Source: Rhizorhabdus dicambivorans (GTDB lineage Bacteria; Pseudomonadota; Alphaproteobacteria; Sphingomonadales; Sphingomonadaceae). From it: 64,000 bases of DNA. Numbering within the stretch: the stretch's first letter is position 1; the number at the start of each line of letters is the position of its first letter. Below the pieces are notes generated by a model. That model was given only the letters and a program-made list of their open reading frames with translations. It did no database searches and was not told where the DNA came from. Location of the stretch: contig NZ_CP023449.1 in assembly GCF_002355275.1 (NCBI RefSeq), positions 3,202,001-3,266,000 of the forward strand. Reading direction: 5' to 3'. The translations under genes and the position numbers were made by a program. Positions 44,294 to 51,797 of the stretch are shown here, in pieces.

Positions 44294-45253
44294 ATGGATA
44301 AGATTAAGGCTGCGCTTTGGGAAAGCAATCTCAAGGGGACGACCGTCGCGGGTTGCGCGGTCGAGAAGATGATCGATTTTGGAAAATCGGCGGTTGTCTT
44401 CCGTGCTCGCCGTGGCGATGAGCTTGTAGCACTGAAGATTTTCGATGATGAACTTATTGAACGATATGGGGACAAAACCCAGCTCGCTCGCATAGACCGC
44501 GAACTTACGCTGGTCGGCAAAAGCCATCCCAATATGGTAGAAATCCTAGATGGCGGCTTTGATTCCGGAACCGGAAACCACTTTATTGTAATGCAGTACC
44601 TTCCTGGTCGAAGTTTGGAAAAATGTCTCCAAGAAATTCCAGAAGAAAATGTAGCATTACTGATTGAACAATTGGCGTCTGTATGCCAATATCTTGAGAC
44701 CTTATCATTAGCCCACCGTGACATCAAGCCCGCCAATATAGTCATTCTTGAAAATTTCACGCGGTTGGTTTTGCTCGATTTTGGTGTACTTAAGCCAGTA
44801 GGCGAAGTGGGTTTAACCGATAGCGATGGCATCCAGTCTTTCGTGGGAACGCTGCAATACAGTTCGCCGGAGTTTTTGCTTCGCGACGAGGAAGACTCTC
44901 TGGAAGGCTGGCGTGCGCTCTCACTCTATCAAATAGGCGGCGTTCTCCATGATCTCATCATGCGCAAACCACTGTTCCATGACTACGTGCATCCATACGG
45001 AAGATTGGTCATGGCGGTGCAAAACGACCTACCCTCCGTCACGAGCGCGACGCTACCTTCGTATCTCGTCGATGCGTGCAAGGCTGCCCTCATCAAGAAT
45101 TGCCACACGAGGTTAGAATTGGTTAGCTGGGCGTCATTTAGCCCGCCGCCCAAAATGACGGCGGGGTTGGCCGCCAGAGAGCGAGTGACGCGCCGGTCGG
45201 TGGTCGGCCAGGCTCTAGATGTGAGCTTTCAGGAGGTTGTTCATCCGGCGTGA
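44294..45253 (+). CDS. Hanks-type Ser/Thr protein kinase, 3' end replaced by IS481 insertion
   Basis: As it stands, 319 residues; the last ten (VSFQEVVHPA) come from the IS element. The kinase core is complete: glycine loop IDFGKSAVVFRA (27-38), Lys48 in VALKIF, Glu70, catalytic HRDIKPANI (His141-Arg142-Asp143), DFG 162-164, SPE 191-193. Original gene: codons to 45219 continue in frame at 46284-46737 once the IS and one target copy are removed, giving 459 residues with a ~150-residue C-terminal part of unknown fold. The lower-GC codon use differs from flanking genes. First gene of a kinase - helicase - orphan run; activity may remain since the catalytic domain is intact. Confidence 0.85.
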   Translation: MDKIKAALWESNLKGTTVAGCAVEKMIDFGKSAVVFRARRGDELVALKIFDDELIERYGDKTQLARIDRELTLVGKSHPNMVEILDGGFDSGTGNHFIVMQYLPGRSLEKCLQEIPEENVALLIEQLASVCQYLETLSLAHRDIKPANIVILENFTRLVLLDFGVLKPVGEVGLTDSDGIQSFVGTLQYSSPEFLLRDEEDSLEGWRALSLYQIGGVLHDLIMRKPLFHDYVHPYGRLVMAVQNDLPSVTSATLPSYLVDACKAALIKNCHTRLELVSWASFSPPPKMTAGLAARERVTRRSVVGQALDVSFQEVVHPA

Positions 45254-46283
45254 CCGGATCAGACTGATGTTGCGACACGTCAGGTCTGGAGGAACGACCG
45301 GATGAACATCCACAAGAATGCCCGAACCACGCCCTTCAGTCGAGCCGAGATCGTCCGGCGCGTGATGGTTCTGCGCGAGACGCCCAGGGCGGTCGCGACC
45401 GCCCTGGGCGTCTCGGAGCGAACCGTAGCCAAGTGGCTGGCACGTTATCGGATCGAAGGCGAAGCCGGTCTCGTCGACCGCAGCTCGCGCCCACACGCCA
45501 TGCCCCGCGCCACGCCCGCCGACCGCATCGAGCAGGTCATCGCCCTGCGCCGTCAGCGCCTCTGCGGCAAGCAGATCGCCGCCACGCTGAAGCTCTCGCC
45601 AGCCACTGTCAGCCGGATACTGCGCAACGCACGCTTGAGCCGAATGCGCGATCTCGATCCTCCCGAGCCCATCCGTCGCTATGAGCGCGCGCACCCCGGC
45701 GAGCTGATCCACATCGACATCAAGAAGCTCGGCCGCTTCGAACGCGTCGGCCATCGCATCACCGGCAATCGGACAAAGCAGAGCAGCACTCGCGGCAGCC
45801 GTGCTGGCGAGCGCTACGGCGCGGGCTGGGAGTTCGTCCACGTCTGCATCGACGATGCCTCGCGCATCGCCTTCAGCCAGATCCTCCCCGACGAAAAGAA
45901 GGAAAGCGCAACCGCCTTCCTCTTCGCCGCCATCGCCTATTATCAAAGCCTCGGCATCACTGTCTCGCGCGTCATGACCGACAACGGCGCCTGCTACAAA
46001 AGCTTCGCCTTCCGCGACGCCTGCAAAGCACTCGGCCTCAAGCACATCCGCACCAAACCCTACACGCCCAAGACTAACGGCAAGGCCGAACGCTTCATCC
46101 AGACCAGCTTACGCGAATGGGCATATGCTCGCGCCTATCCAACCTCCGAGCACCGCAAACGCGCCCTCAGTCCATGGCTCCATAATTATAACTGGCACCG
46201 CCCCCACGGCAGCTTACAATCACAACCGCCCATCAGCCGACTACGTCAGCCAATGAATAACCTGTTGAGGCTCCACATCTAGA
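45214..46283 (+). mobile_element. IS481-family insertion sequence with 6-bp TCTAGA target duplication
   Basis: The element proper is 45220-46277 (1,058 bases), starting TGTGAGCTTTC and ending GGCTCCACA: imperfect ~25-bp inverted repeats. It is flanked by direct repeats TCTAGA (45214-45219 and 46278-46283). IS481 elements are known to insert at NCTAGN with 6-bp duplication, which fits exactly. The perfect duplication indicates a fairly recent insertion. Confidence 0.93.
45302..46282 (+). CDS. IS481 family transposase
   Basis: 326 residues. An N-terminal helix-turn-helix (SRAEIVRRVMVLRETPRAVA then TALGVSERTVAKWLARY) precedes the integrase core with DDE residues in ELIHIDIKKLGRF (Asp), VSRVMTDNGACYKSFAFRDA (Asp) and KTNGKAERFIQTSLREWAY (Glu). 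The end is HRPHGSLQSQPPISRL, the usual IS481/IS3 finish. The stop codon TAG lies in the right TCTAGA target copy, outside the element. High-GC codon use unlike the kinase and helicase around it, so the IS came from a different source. Confidence 0.94.
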   Translation: MNIHKNARTTPFSRAEIVRRVMVLRETPRAVATALGVSERTVAKWLARYRIEGEAGLVDRSSRPHAMPRATPADRIEQVIALRRQRLCGKQIAATLKLSPATVSRILRNARLSRMRDLDPPEPIRRYERAHPGELIHIDIKKLGRFERVGHRITGNRTKQSSTRGSRAGERYGAGWEFVHVCIDDASRIAFSQILPDEKKESATAFLFAAIAYYQSLGITVSRVMTDNGACYKSFAFRDACKALGLKHIRTKPYTPKTNGKAERFIQTSLREWAYARAYPTSEHRKRALSPWLHNYNWHRPHGSLQSQPPISRLRQPMNNLLRLHI

Positions 46284-46737
46284 CGTAGTTCCGCCATCTG
46301 TAGCAAGCGGCGTGCCCGACTTGGTCGATGCCGTGATTGACCTCGTTAAGGTCGAGGCCCGACGGGTAAGAAACGGCAATACGACGGCGTTTCCTCCACT
46401 GACTGTCGCGCGCACCCCTCCTGATTGCAATACGGTAACGATCGCCCTGCGTCGTGCACCAGGGCAAGGCCTACCTACGGGCCTGACAATTGAACTTGGC
46501 ATAGAAGTCATGGACGATGCAGCTCAGGCGATAGCTGTCCACGTTTGCGCGTGGCGCGGTGCAATTAGCGAGCGCCCGCTCGATTGCGAAAAAATCGGTG
46601 CGTTCAAGGGAGTTTTTATCCCTGCAGCGATATCGGGACTTCTTGAAAACGCGATGTATATTGCACTTGATCAAGCTCAGAGTATGGCCGAGACAGATAG
46701 CAATGGCCTAAACCTGAGCGAACTGGAAGCGGCGTAA
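46284..46737 (+). pseudogene. 3' fragment of the split kinase gene
   Basis: The 454 bases after the IS read in the kinase frame: VVPPSVASGVPDLVDAVIDL and on to LNLSELEAA, about 150 residues without recognised motif. It contains a possible internal GTG start (46312), but no strong ribosome site, so separate translation is doubtful. The stop is one base before the helicase ATG, so this fragment marks the native kinase-helicase junction. Confidence 0.85.
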
Positions 46738-46738
46738 C

Positions 46739-47890
46739 ATGGAAGCCTCGTGGTGGACCGATCCTAGCGACCTCGACCCTGACCAGCGAAAGGTTGTGAC
46801 ACTGTCGAAGACAGAGGATCATTTAGTAATTGGCCCTCCTGGTTGCGGTAAAACCAATCTCCTACTTCTTCGCGCTGCCTATCTGCACCGGCAGGGCGTC
46901 ACCAATATTGTAGTCTTGAGCTTCGGCAGGGTCTTGCGAGAGTTTTTAGCGACAGGGTCGCAACATTACCCATTTGCCAGTGACAAGGTGCAGACCTATG
47001 TGCGCTGGGGCGCGGACATGCTGCGGTCAAATGGGATTGCTTTTGACGAGAGCGACGATTTCGAAACTACCAGAGCAAGATTATATGATGCGCTCGTGAC
47101 GTTGGCGAAGCAGGGGTACCGTGAGAACGTCCATGACGTGATCCTTGTGGACGAGGTGCAAGATTATTCTGCCGACGAGATTGCCCTCATCCGACTTTTC
47201 GCTGATCGCATTTTTGCCGTAGGCGACAAAGATCAGCGCATTTCCGATAAAACTGGCGCGCTAGACCGACTAGAATCGCTTGGCACGAAACGCGCCGTCC
47301 TCACTTCGCATTATCGAAACGGTTTAAAAATTTGTCGGGTCGCCGATGGGATTAAGAATCTGATCGATAGCCCCAGCGGGCTCGAAGCTACCTCCAATTA
47401 TGACGAATCCACCTACCCATCCACGGTAGATATCTTCGCTGGCATTCCGCTCGGAGACCAGGTCGTCCAGGCCATTCCTCGTATCCAAACGCAGCTGCTG
47501 GCATACCCCGGCGAAATGATCGGCGTTTTCTGCCCACGCGTTGGGGATCTTGATGAAGTTAGAGCCCTTTTGGATGCATCGTCGCTCGGTGCCGAACTCC
47601 ATGTGCAGCGAGCAGGCGCTTACTCTGCTTTCTCACCTGACCGGCTTGTAGTGCTAACGACGACCATGGGAGCAAAAGGCCTAGAGTTTCGGGCAGTCCA
47701 TATACTCGCCGCTGACAAGCTCAAGCGCTTTCCTACGCAGAAGAATCTGACATATACTGCGGTTACGCGCACCAAAACCTCTCTGTCGATTTATCATCAG
47801 GACAGTCTTTCCGGCTATTTCGAAAAGGGACTTGTCGCGTGCCAATCGACCAAGCCCCCACCCCCACCGATCGAAGAGTTATTCCTGTGA
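46739..47890 (+). CDS. Compact UvrD-like SF1 helicase/ATPase
   Basis: 383 residues with all SF1A core motifs in order: Q-motif-like LDPDQRKVV (12-20), Walker A GPPGCGKT (32-39), motif II DEVQD (138-142), motif III GDKDQRI (162-168), motif IV SHYRNG (190-195), motif V MGAKGLEF (310-317), motif VI AVTRTKTSL (341-349). It is about half the size of UvrD, so the 1B/2B insertions are reduced or missing; no nuclease domain is fused. The tail is Pro-rich (TKPPPPPIEELFL). It begins one base after the kinase stop and overlaps the next gene (GTGA), so all three were one operon. Confidence 0.88.
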   Translation: MEASWWTDPSDLDPDQRKVVTLSKTEDHLVIGPPGCGKTNLLLLRAAYLHRQGVTNIVVLSFGRVLREFLATGSQHYPFASDKVQTYVRWGADMLRSNGIAFDESDDFETTRARLYDALVTLAKQGYRENVHDVILVDEVQDYSADEIALIRLFADRIFAVGDKDQRISDKTGALDRLESLGTKRAVLTSHYRNGLKICRVADGIKNLIDSPSGLEATSNYDESTYPSTVDIFAGIPLGDQVVQAIPRIQTQLLAYPGEMIGVFCPRVGDLDEVRALLDASSLGAELHVQRAGAYSAFSPDRLVVLTTTMGAKGLEFRAVHILAADKLKRFPTQKNLTYTAVTRTKTSLSIYHQDSLSGYFEKGLVACQSTKPPPPPIEELFL

Positions 47891-49257
47891 CGCGTATGTC
47901 CTCAGCCGTGCTCTCACGAGATGAGTTTCTCGATTGGGCAGGCGGTGGTTCCGTCGCACAGCCAGGTTCATCGCGCCGGTACAGCCGTGCCCTTCCTGAA
48001 AAGCGGCAGGTCACGCTCTTGTTAGACGCGAGTAAAGATAGAGCCGGTTCACAAGCGATCGTCGCAATACCGCTTGACGAGATGGACGAATTCTTCGCCT
48101 TCACTTCTACATATATCGCGACCTACAAGCCTTATTCCGCCTTCTATCATGTCATTCCACTCGAGTTGACTGATGCAATTGACGGACGATCCCCGCTGGA
48201 GCGAACTAAGGTTACTACTTTTGCCCGGCTTGTGGCGGGTGCAGCGCGTGCGGAGGCTTATGCTGCTTCACGGTCTCGACCTGACTTTGCCTTCAATTCA
48301 AGCCTGACCGCAGCGAACGCGACGTTGTCTGCCGCACTGGGCGCCGCCAGCGTTGCTGGCTACCCTTCCGCACTCCTGCCTTGGATCACAGCACAATGGG
48401 CATCACTACGGTCTAGGTTGGACAGGTATGCTGGCGCGCCCGACCCTGCGATCGAAATCGCATCAATTTTGCAGCTACTGGCAAGGACAGTTCGAAACGA
48501 AAGCAGCGAACTCGGTCTATCGGATAACCGGTCGGCAGCGGCGATATCGGGCTTCATCCAAGCCGCGTTGACCCGAGGGGTAAACAGCGAGCTACTGCGA
48601 AAGCTCGACTACGAACTGCCAAATCATATTGATCTTGTAGCGATGCTTGCTGCATCACGTGAAGAGCGGATTCAATTATTCAACCGTTTCGTGTCAAGCG
48701 TGAGCGCTGGTGCTCCAGACAGATTCGAGAGCACGTTCATTGCAGGCTTACTGCTCGCAATAGCCGGTAATGGATCGTTTGAGATGCTACGATCGGCACG
48801 CGACCTATCAGACAGGATTCCGACCGCAATCATTTGGTTCGGAATCTGCGCGGCGTTGTTCGAAGAAAGTAATGTGCTCACGGGAGCAAACTGTCTGGGT
48901 CGGAGGATTGCTCGTGACTTAGATCGTCCTTACGACCCGTTTAACCTACCGAAAGCTGACCTCGGTCTATTTGAATATCGAGCCATGTCACGCGATGCCG
49001 GTAGCCTCGAACAGATTAATGTAGGTAGTGTCGACGCTTTTTGTATCGAAATTCTGCCTGATATCGTGACCTACGTCCCACGGGAATTCGCGAACGCTGA
49101 CACCCGTTCGATCGAAGAATATCAGATGATAGCGGAGAGCTTCCGGGAAATAAGGCATGTCATTGACAGAACTGCGCGTCGTTTAGAACGATCAGCTGAG
49201 CCGAGGCAACGTGAGTTATACGGCGACGACTCGAAATCACGAAGGCGTTCACGCTGA
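47887..49257 (+). CDS. Unrecognised protein, third gene of the kinase-helicase cassette
   Basis: 456 residues from the GTG at 47887, overlapping the helicase stop. I recognise no family. It is hydrophilic and mostly helical. N-terminal 100 residues are mixed alpha/beta (SRDEFLDWAGGGSVAQPGSS, KRQVTLLLDASKDRAGSQAI, IPLDEMDEFFAFTSTYIATY). Then come Ala/Leu-rich helices (ANATLSAALGAASVAGYPSA, ESTFIAGLLLAIAGNG) and a highly charged C-terminus (RTARRLERSAEPRQRELYGD, then DSKSRRRSR). No catalytic motif, signal peptide or clear membrane span is seen. By context it is the partner, adaptor or effector of the helicase and kinase. Confidence 0.8.
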   Translation: MTRMSSAVLSRDEFLDWAGGGSVAQPGSSRRYSRALPEKRQVTLLLDASKDRAGSQAIVAIPLDEMDEFFAFTSTYIATYKPYSAFYHVIPLELTDAIDGRSPLERTKVTTFARLVAGAARAEAYAASRSRPDFAFNSSLTAANATLSAALGAASVAGYPSALLPWITAQWASLRSRLDRYAGAPDPAIEIASILQLLARTVRNESSELGLSDNRSAAAISGFIQAALTRGVNSELLRKLDYELPNHIDLVAMLAASREERIQLFNRFVSSVSAGAPDRFESTFIAGLLLAIAGNGSFEMLRSARDLSDRIPTAIIWFGICAALFEESNVLTGANCLGRRIARDLDRPYDPFNLPKADLGLFEYRAMSRDAGSLEQINVGSVDAFCIEILPDIVTYVPREFANADTRSIEEYQMIAESFREIRHVIDRTARRLERSAEPRQRELYGDDSKSRRRSR

Positions 49258-50079
49258 CCTCTGCCGGGTCGAACTGCATCTGCTTAATCGCAATCCGGCC
49301 CAGCAGTTGAAAGTTAACCGCCAATGTTCATCGGATTACGGTGATGGTGTGGACGGCGCTCTGAGGGAGGTTTGAGTCGCGAGGTGATCTTCTCCACGGT
49401 GTGACTGTCGTAGGTCCACCAAGGAGCCCCATCCACGTGAGCAAGCTATCATCGAGCTGTCGCGTGTCACCGTCGTCGGCCTCGATCTGGCCAAGCATAT
49501 CTTCCAGGTTCACTGCATCGACGCAGATGGCCGGGTGATCATGAATCGCTCACTTAAGCGCAGGGAATTGCTTGATTGCTTTCTCCGCTTGCAGGATTGG
49601 CATGGAGGCATGCGGCTCAGCGCATCACTGGGGCCGTGCGCTGATGGCGTTAGGCCATGACGTGAAGCTCATGCCGTCCTCCTATGTAAAGCCTTATATC
49701 CGCCGCCACGGTTACGGCGACAATTTACCAAATTCCAGTCCCTCCCCCTTCCGCGACGCAGGAAATACGTTCCCCTTTTGTCCTTGACATGTAGGAGCAG
49801 GGCTGCCGAAGTGGGCAACGCCCGAGTGGCTGATTGCGCGGCAGGGCTCATTCTCATGACCGACACATAAAACATCCAACGCGGCTGGCAGCCGCAGGAG
49901 CATTTGGCGGACGCGCGGCAAGGCTCGTTTGAAAAAATAAAAAAACGAACACACAACCCCATGCACCCGGGATAAATGCGAACCGTTCGCATCTGTGCGC
50001 AGAGAAATGGGGCCCCGGTTCGCCGGACAGCGCCCCTCTTCCCTCGCGGGAAGCGCGCTCTTAATACCGCTGCCGGAAA
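49258..50079. other. 822-base gap: IS110-family remnant and decayed sequence up to tRNA-Thr
   Basis: Holds the degenerate transposase at ~49440-49720 and, beyond it, ~360 bases with no gene, among them an A-rich run near 49,930 (AAAAAATAAAAAAACG) and a small hairpin CTTCCC/GGGAAG at 50038-50053 just downstream of the tRNA. The open frames here are shadows. Confidence 0.65.
49440..49720 (+). pseudogene. IS110-family transposase, frameshifted N-terminal remnant
   Basis: Frame one reads IELSRVTVVGLDLAKHIFQV then HCIDADGRVIMNRSLKRREL, the RuvC-like N-terminus of IS110 transposases with the first catalytic Asp (GLDLAK). After a shift near 49,605 another frame continues GMEACGSAHHWGRALMALGH and DVKLMPSSYVKPYIRR, the next IS110 block, then homology stops. 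The DEDD core is incomplete, so it is dead. Confidence 0.85.
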
Positions 50080-50155
50080 TGGTGCCGCTTACAGGACTCG
50101 AACCTGTGACCCCCGCATTACGAATGCGATGCTCTACCAACTGAGCTAAAGCGGC
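50080..50155 (-). tRNA. tRNA-Thr (CGT)
   Basis: 76 bases reading GCCGCTTTAGCTCAGTTGGT from 50155, with acceptor stem GCCGCTT/AAGCGGC, anticodon loop TTCGTAA (anticodon CGT, codon ACG), TTCGAGT T-loop and encoded CCA. Its 3' end faces the low-GC block, the arrangement expected when a tRNA serves as an integration site. Confidence 0.97.
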
Positions 50156-50338
50156 CCGAAGGTCGGCGGGCCTTAACAGTGGTGTCCGGCAGTTTCAAGC
50201 GCCCTTCGCGCCGCCGCCGCCTTCGCCCATTCTTTCCGCGATCTTTACCGATCCTCAACCGGCTCTGGGGCATGGTCCAGCGATGCATAGGCCGCCGGTC
50301 CGGACCGGACGGCCGGGTAAGAGTATCGGGGATCGCTG

Positions 50339-51571
50339 ATGGAAGACTATCGCTCGTTCACGGCAGAGGACTTCGCGGACTGGGATTTCCCGGTCGACGA
50401 CGAGCCGTGCATGGATCTGCCGCCGATGATCGGCACGGACGAGCGGCGCATGCATGTGCGCGCCTATGAGCTGTGGCTGTCGCTGCTCGAAGGCCGCGAT
50501 TATCCGTCGATCGACGATCTCGATTCGGAGCGGCTGGGCGAGTTCGGCCCCTATTCGGTGCTGCTGGACTTCACCGCCGACCGCGCCAATCCGCGCATCG
50601 CCTATCTCGGCCGCGCGCTCCGCGAGGAAGGCGAGCTGGGCACCGAGATCGCCACCGTCGCCGACGTGCCCGAACGCGCGCTGCTGTCGCGCCTGACCGA
50701 ACATTATGCCGAGATTCTCGACAATCGCGCGCCGGTCGGCTTCGAGGCAGAGTTCATCAGCCATCGCGGCCAGCCCATGCTCTATCGCGGCATATTGATG
50801 CCCTATTCGTCGGACGGCCGCGCGATCGATCTGGTCCATGGCGTTATCAACTGGAAGGAATCGGCCGGGCAGGCGCTGGCCCCCGATATCGTCCAGGCCG
50901 TGACCACCGCCTTTTCCGGCCCGGCCCAGCCCGTCGTCGAACCGGCGCCGGCCCCCGAGGCGCCCGTCGAGCCGCACGCCCATGTCGCGGACCTCGAGGA
51001 GCTGCTGGAGGATGCGCGCGAGGTGGCGCAGGAAGCCCGCGCCTGCGAAGGCCGCAGCCGGCAGGCGCTCTATCGCGCGCTCTCCTTCGCCTATGACGTC
51101 GCCCTGGCCGCCGAGCGCGACAAGGACGGCTTCGCCGCGCTGATCGCCGGGGCCGGCATCGTTCCCCAGGCACGCGCGCCGATGACGCCGGTGGCCAAGC
51201 TGGTCTTCGGCCCCGACTATGATCGCAAACGGCTGACCGAGTTCGCGGCGGTGCTGACCCATGCGCGGCGCCTGTGCCTCGCCGCCGGCATGGTCGAGCC
51301 CTGGCTCGCCACGCTGTCGGGCGGGATCAAGGCCGTCGTCGCCGCCGAGCGCGGCGAGCGGCGCCCAGCGCTGAAGGTCGATCGCGTCCAGTCCGCCAGG
51401 ATGATGCTGGGCAGCGCCCCGGCCCGCGCTCTGGTCGACATGGGTGAGGTCGATGGCGACATCGTCCTGCTCGTCGCCCGGCGCGAGGAGGACGGCCGGC
51501 TGGCGATCGTCTCCCGCCCGATCGGCGAGCGCGACCTGGTCGAGAAGGCGCTGCGCCGGTTCACGGTCTGA
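50339..51571 (+). CDS. PAS-like (PAS_5-type) protein
   Basis: 410 residues. Residues ~38-180 (RAYELWLSLLEGRDYPSIDD, FGPYSVLLDFTADRANPRIA, YRGILMPYSSDGRAIDLVHG) look like the alphaproteobacterial PAS_5 domain (PF07310): a sensor fold found fused or alone. A Pro/Glu linker (PVVEPAPAPEAPVEPHAH) separates a helical C-terminal region with [20 protein letters not shown] and a DEV-type end (RREEDGRLAIVSRPIGERDL). No output domain is recognised. The ATG lies 180 bases from the tRNA, transcribed away from it. Confidence 0.7.
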   Translation: MEDYRSFTAEDFADWDFPVDDEPCMDLPPMIGTDERRMHVRAYELWLSLLEGRDYPSIDDLDSERLGEFGPYSVLLDFTADRANPRIAYLGRALREEGELGTEIATVADVPERALLSRLTEHYAEILDNRAPVGFEAEFISHRGQPMLYRGILMPYSSDGRAIDLVHGVINWKESAGQALAPDIVQAVTTAFSGPAQPVVEPAPAPEAPVEPHAHVADLEELLEDAREVAQEARACEGRSRQALYRALSFAYDVALAAERDKDGFAALIAGAGIVPQARAPMTPVAKLVFGPDYDRKRLTEFAAVLTHARRLCLAAGMVEPWLATLSGGIKAVVAAERGERRPALKVDRVQSARMMLGSAPARALVDMGEVDGDIVLLVARREEDGRLAIVSRPIGERDLVEKALRRFTV

Positions 51572-51797
51572 CGCCTTTTCCACTGCAGTTCAGCGACATA
51601 ATACGCAAAAATTTCCCGTCGCCGGCGGGACGGCGCCATGAAACTATCGTGGCGCCCATGCTTTCCGCACATGTGTTGCGAAGATCGTTTCAGATGCGAC
51701 CATGGCTTGTGGCCGTCGTTGCGCGGGTCCATATCGTCGCTGCACATCCCCTTCGCGAACCGGACAAAGACGGCGCGGGGGCCAGGAGCGGAGCATC

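Noticed and set aside
49712-50140. 142-codon minus-strand frame starting inside the tRNA
   Set aside because: It begins in tRNA-Thr (MVEHRIRNAGVTGSS) and shows the typical tRNA shadow translation.
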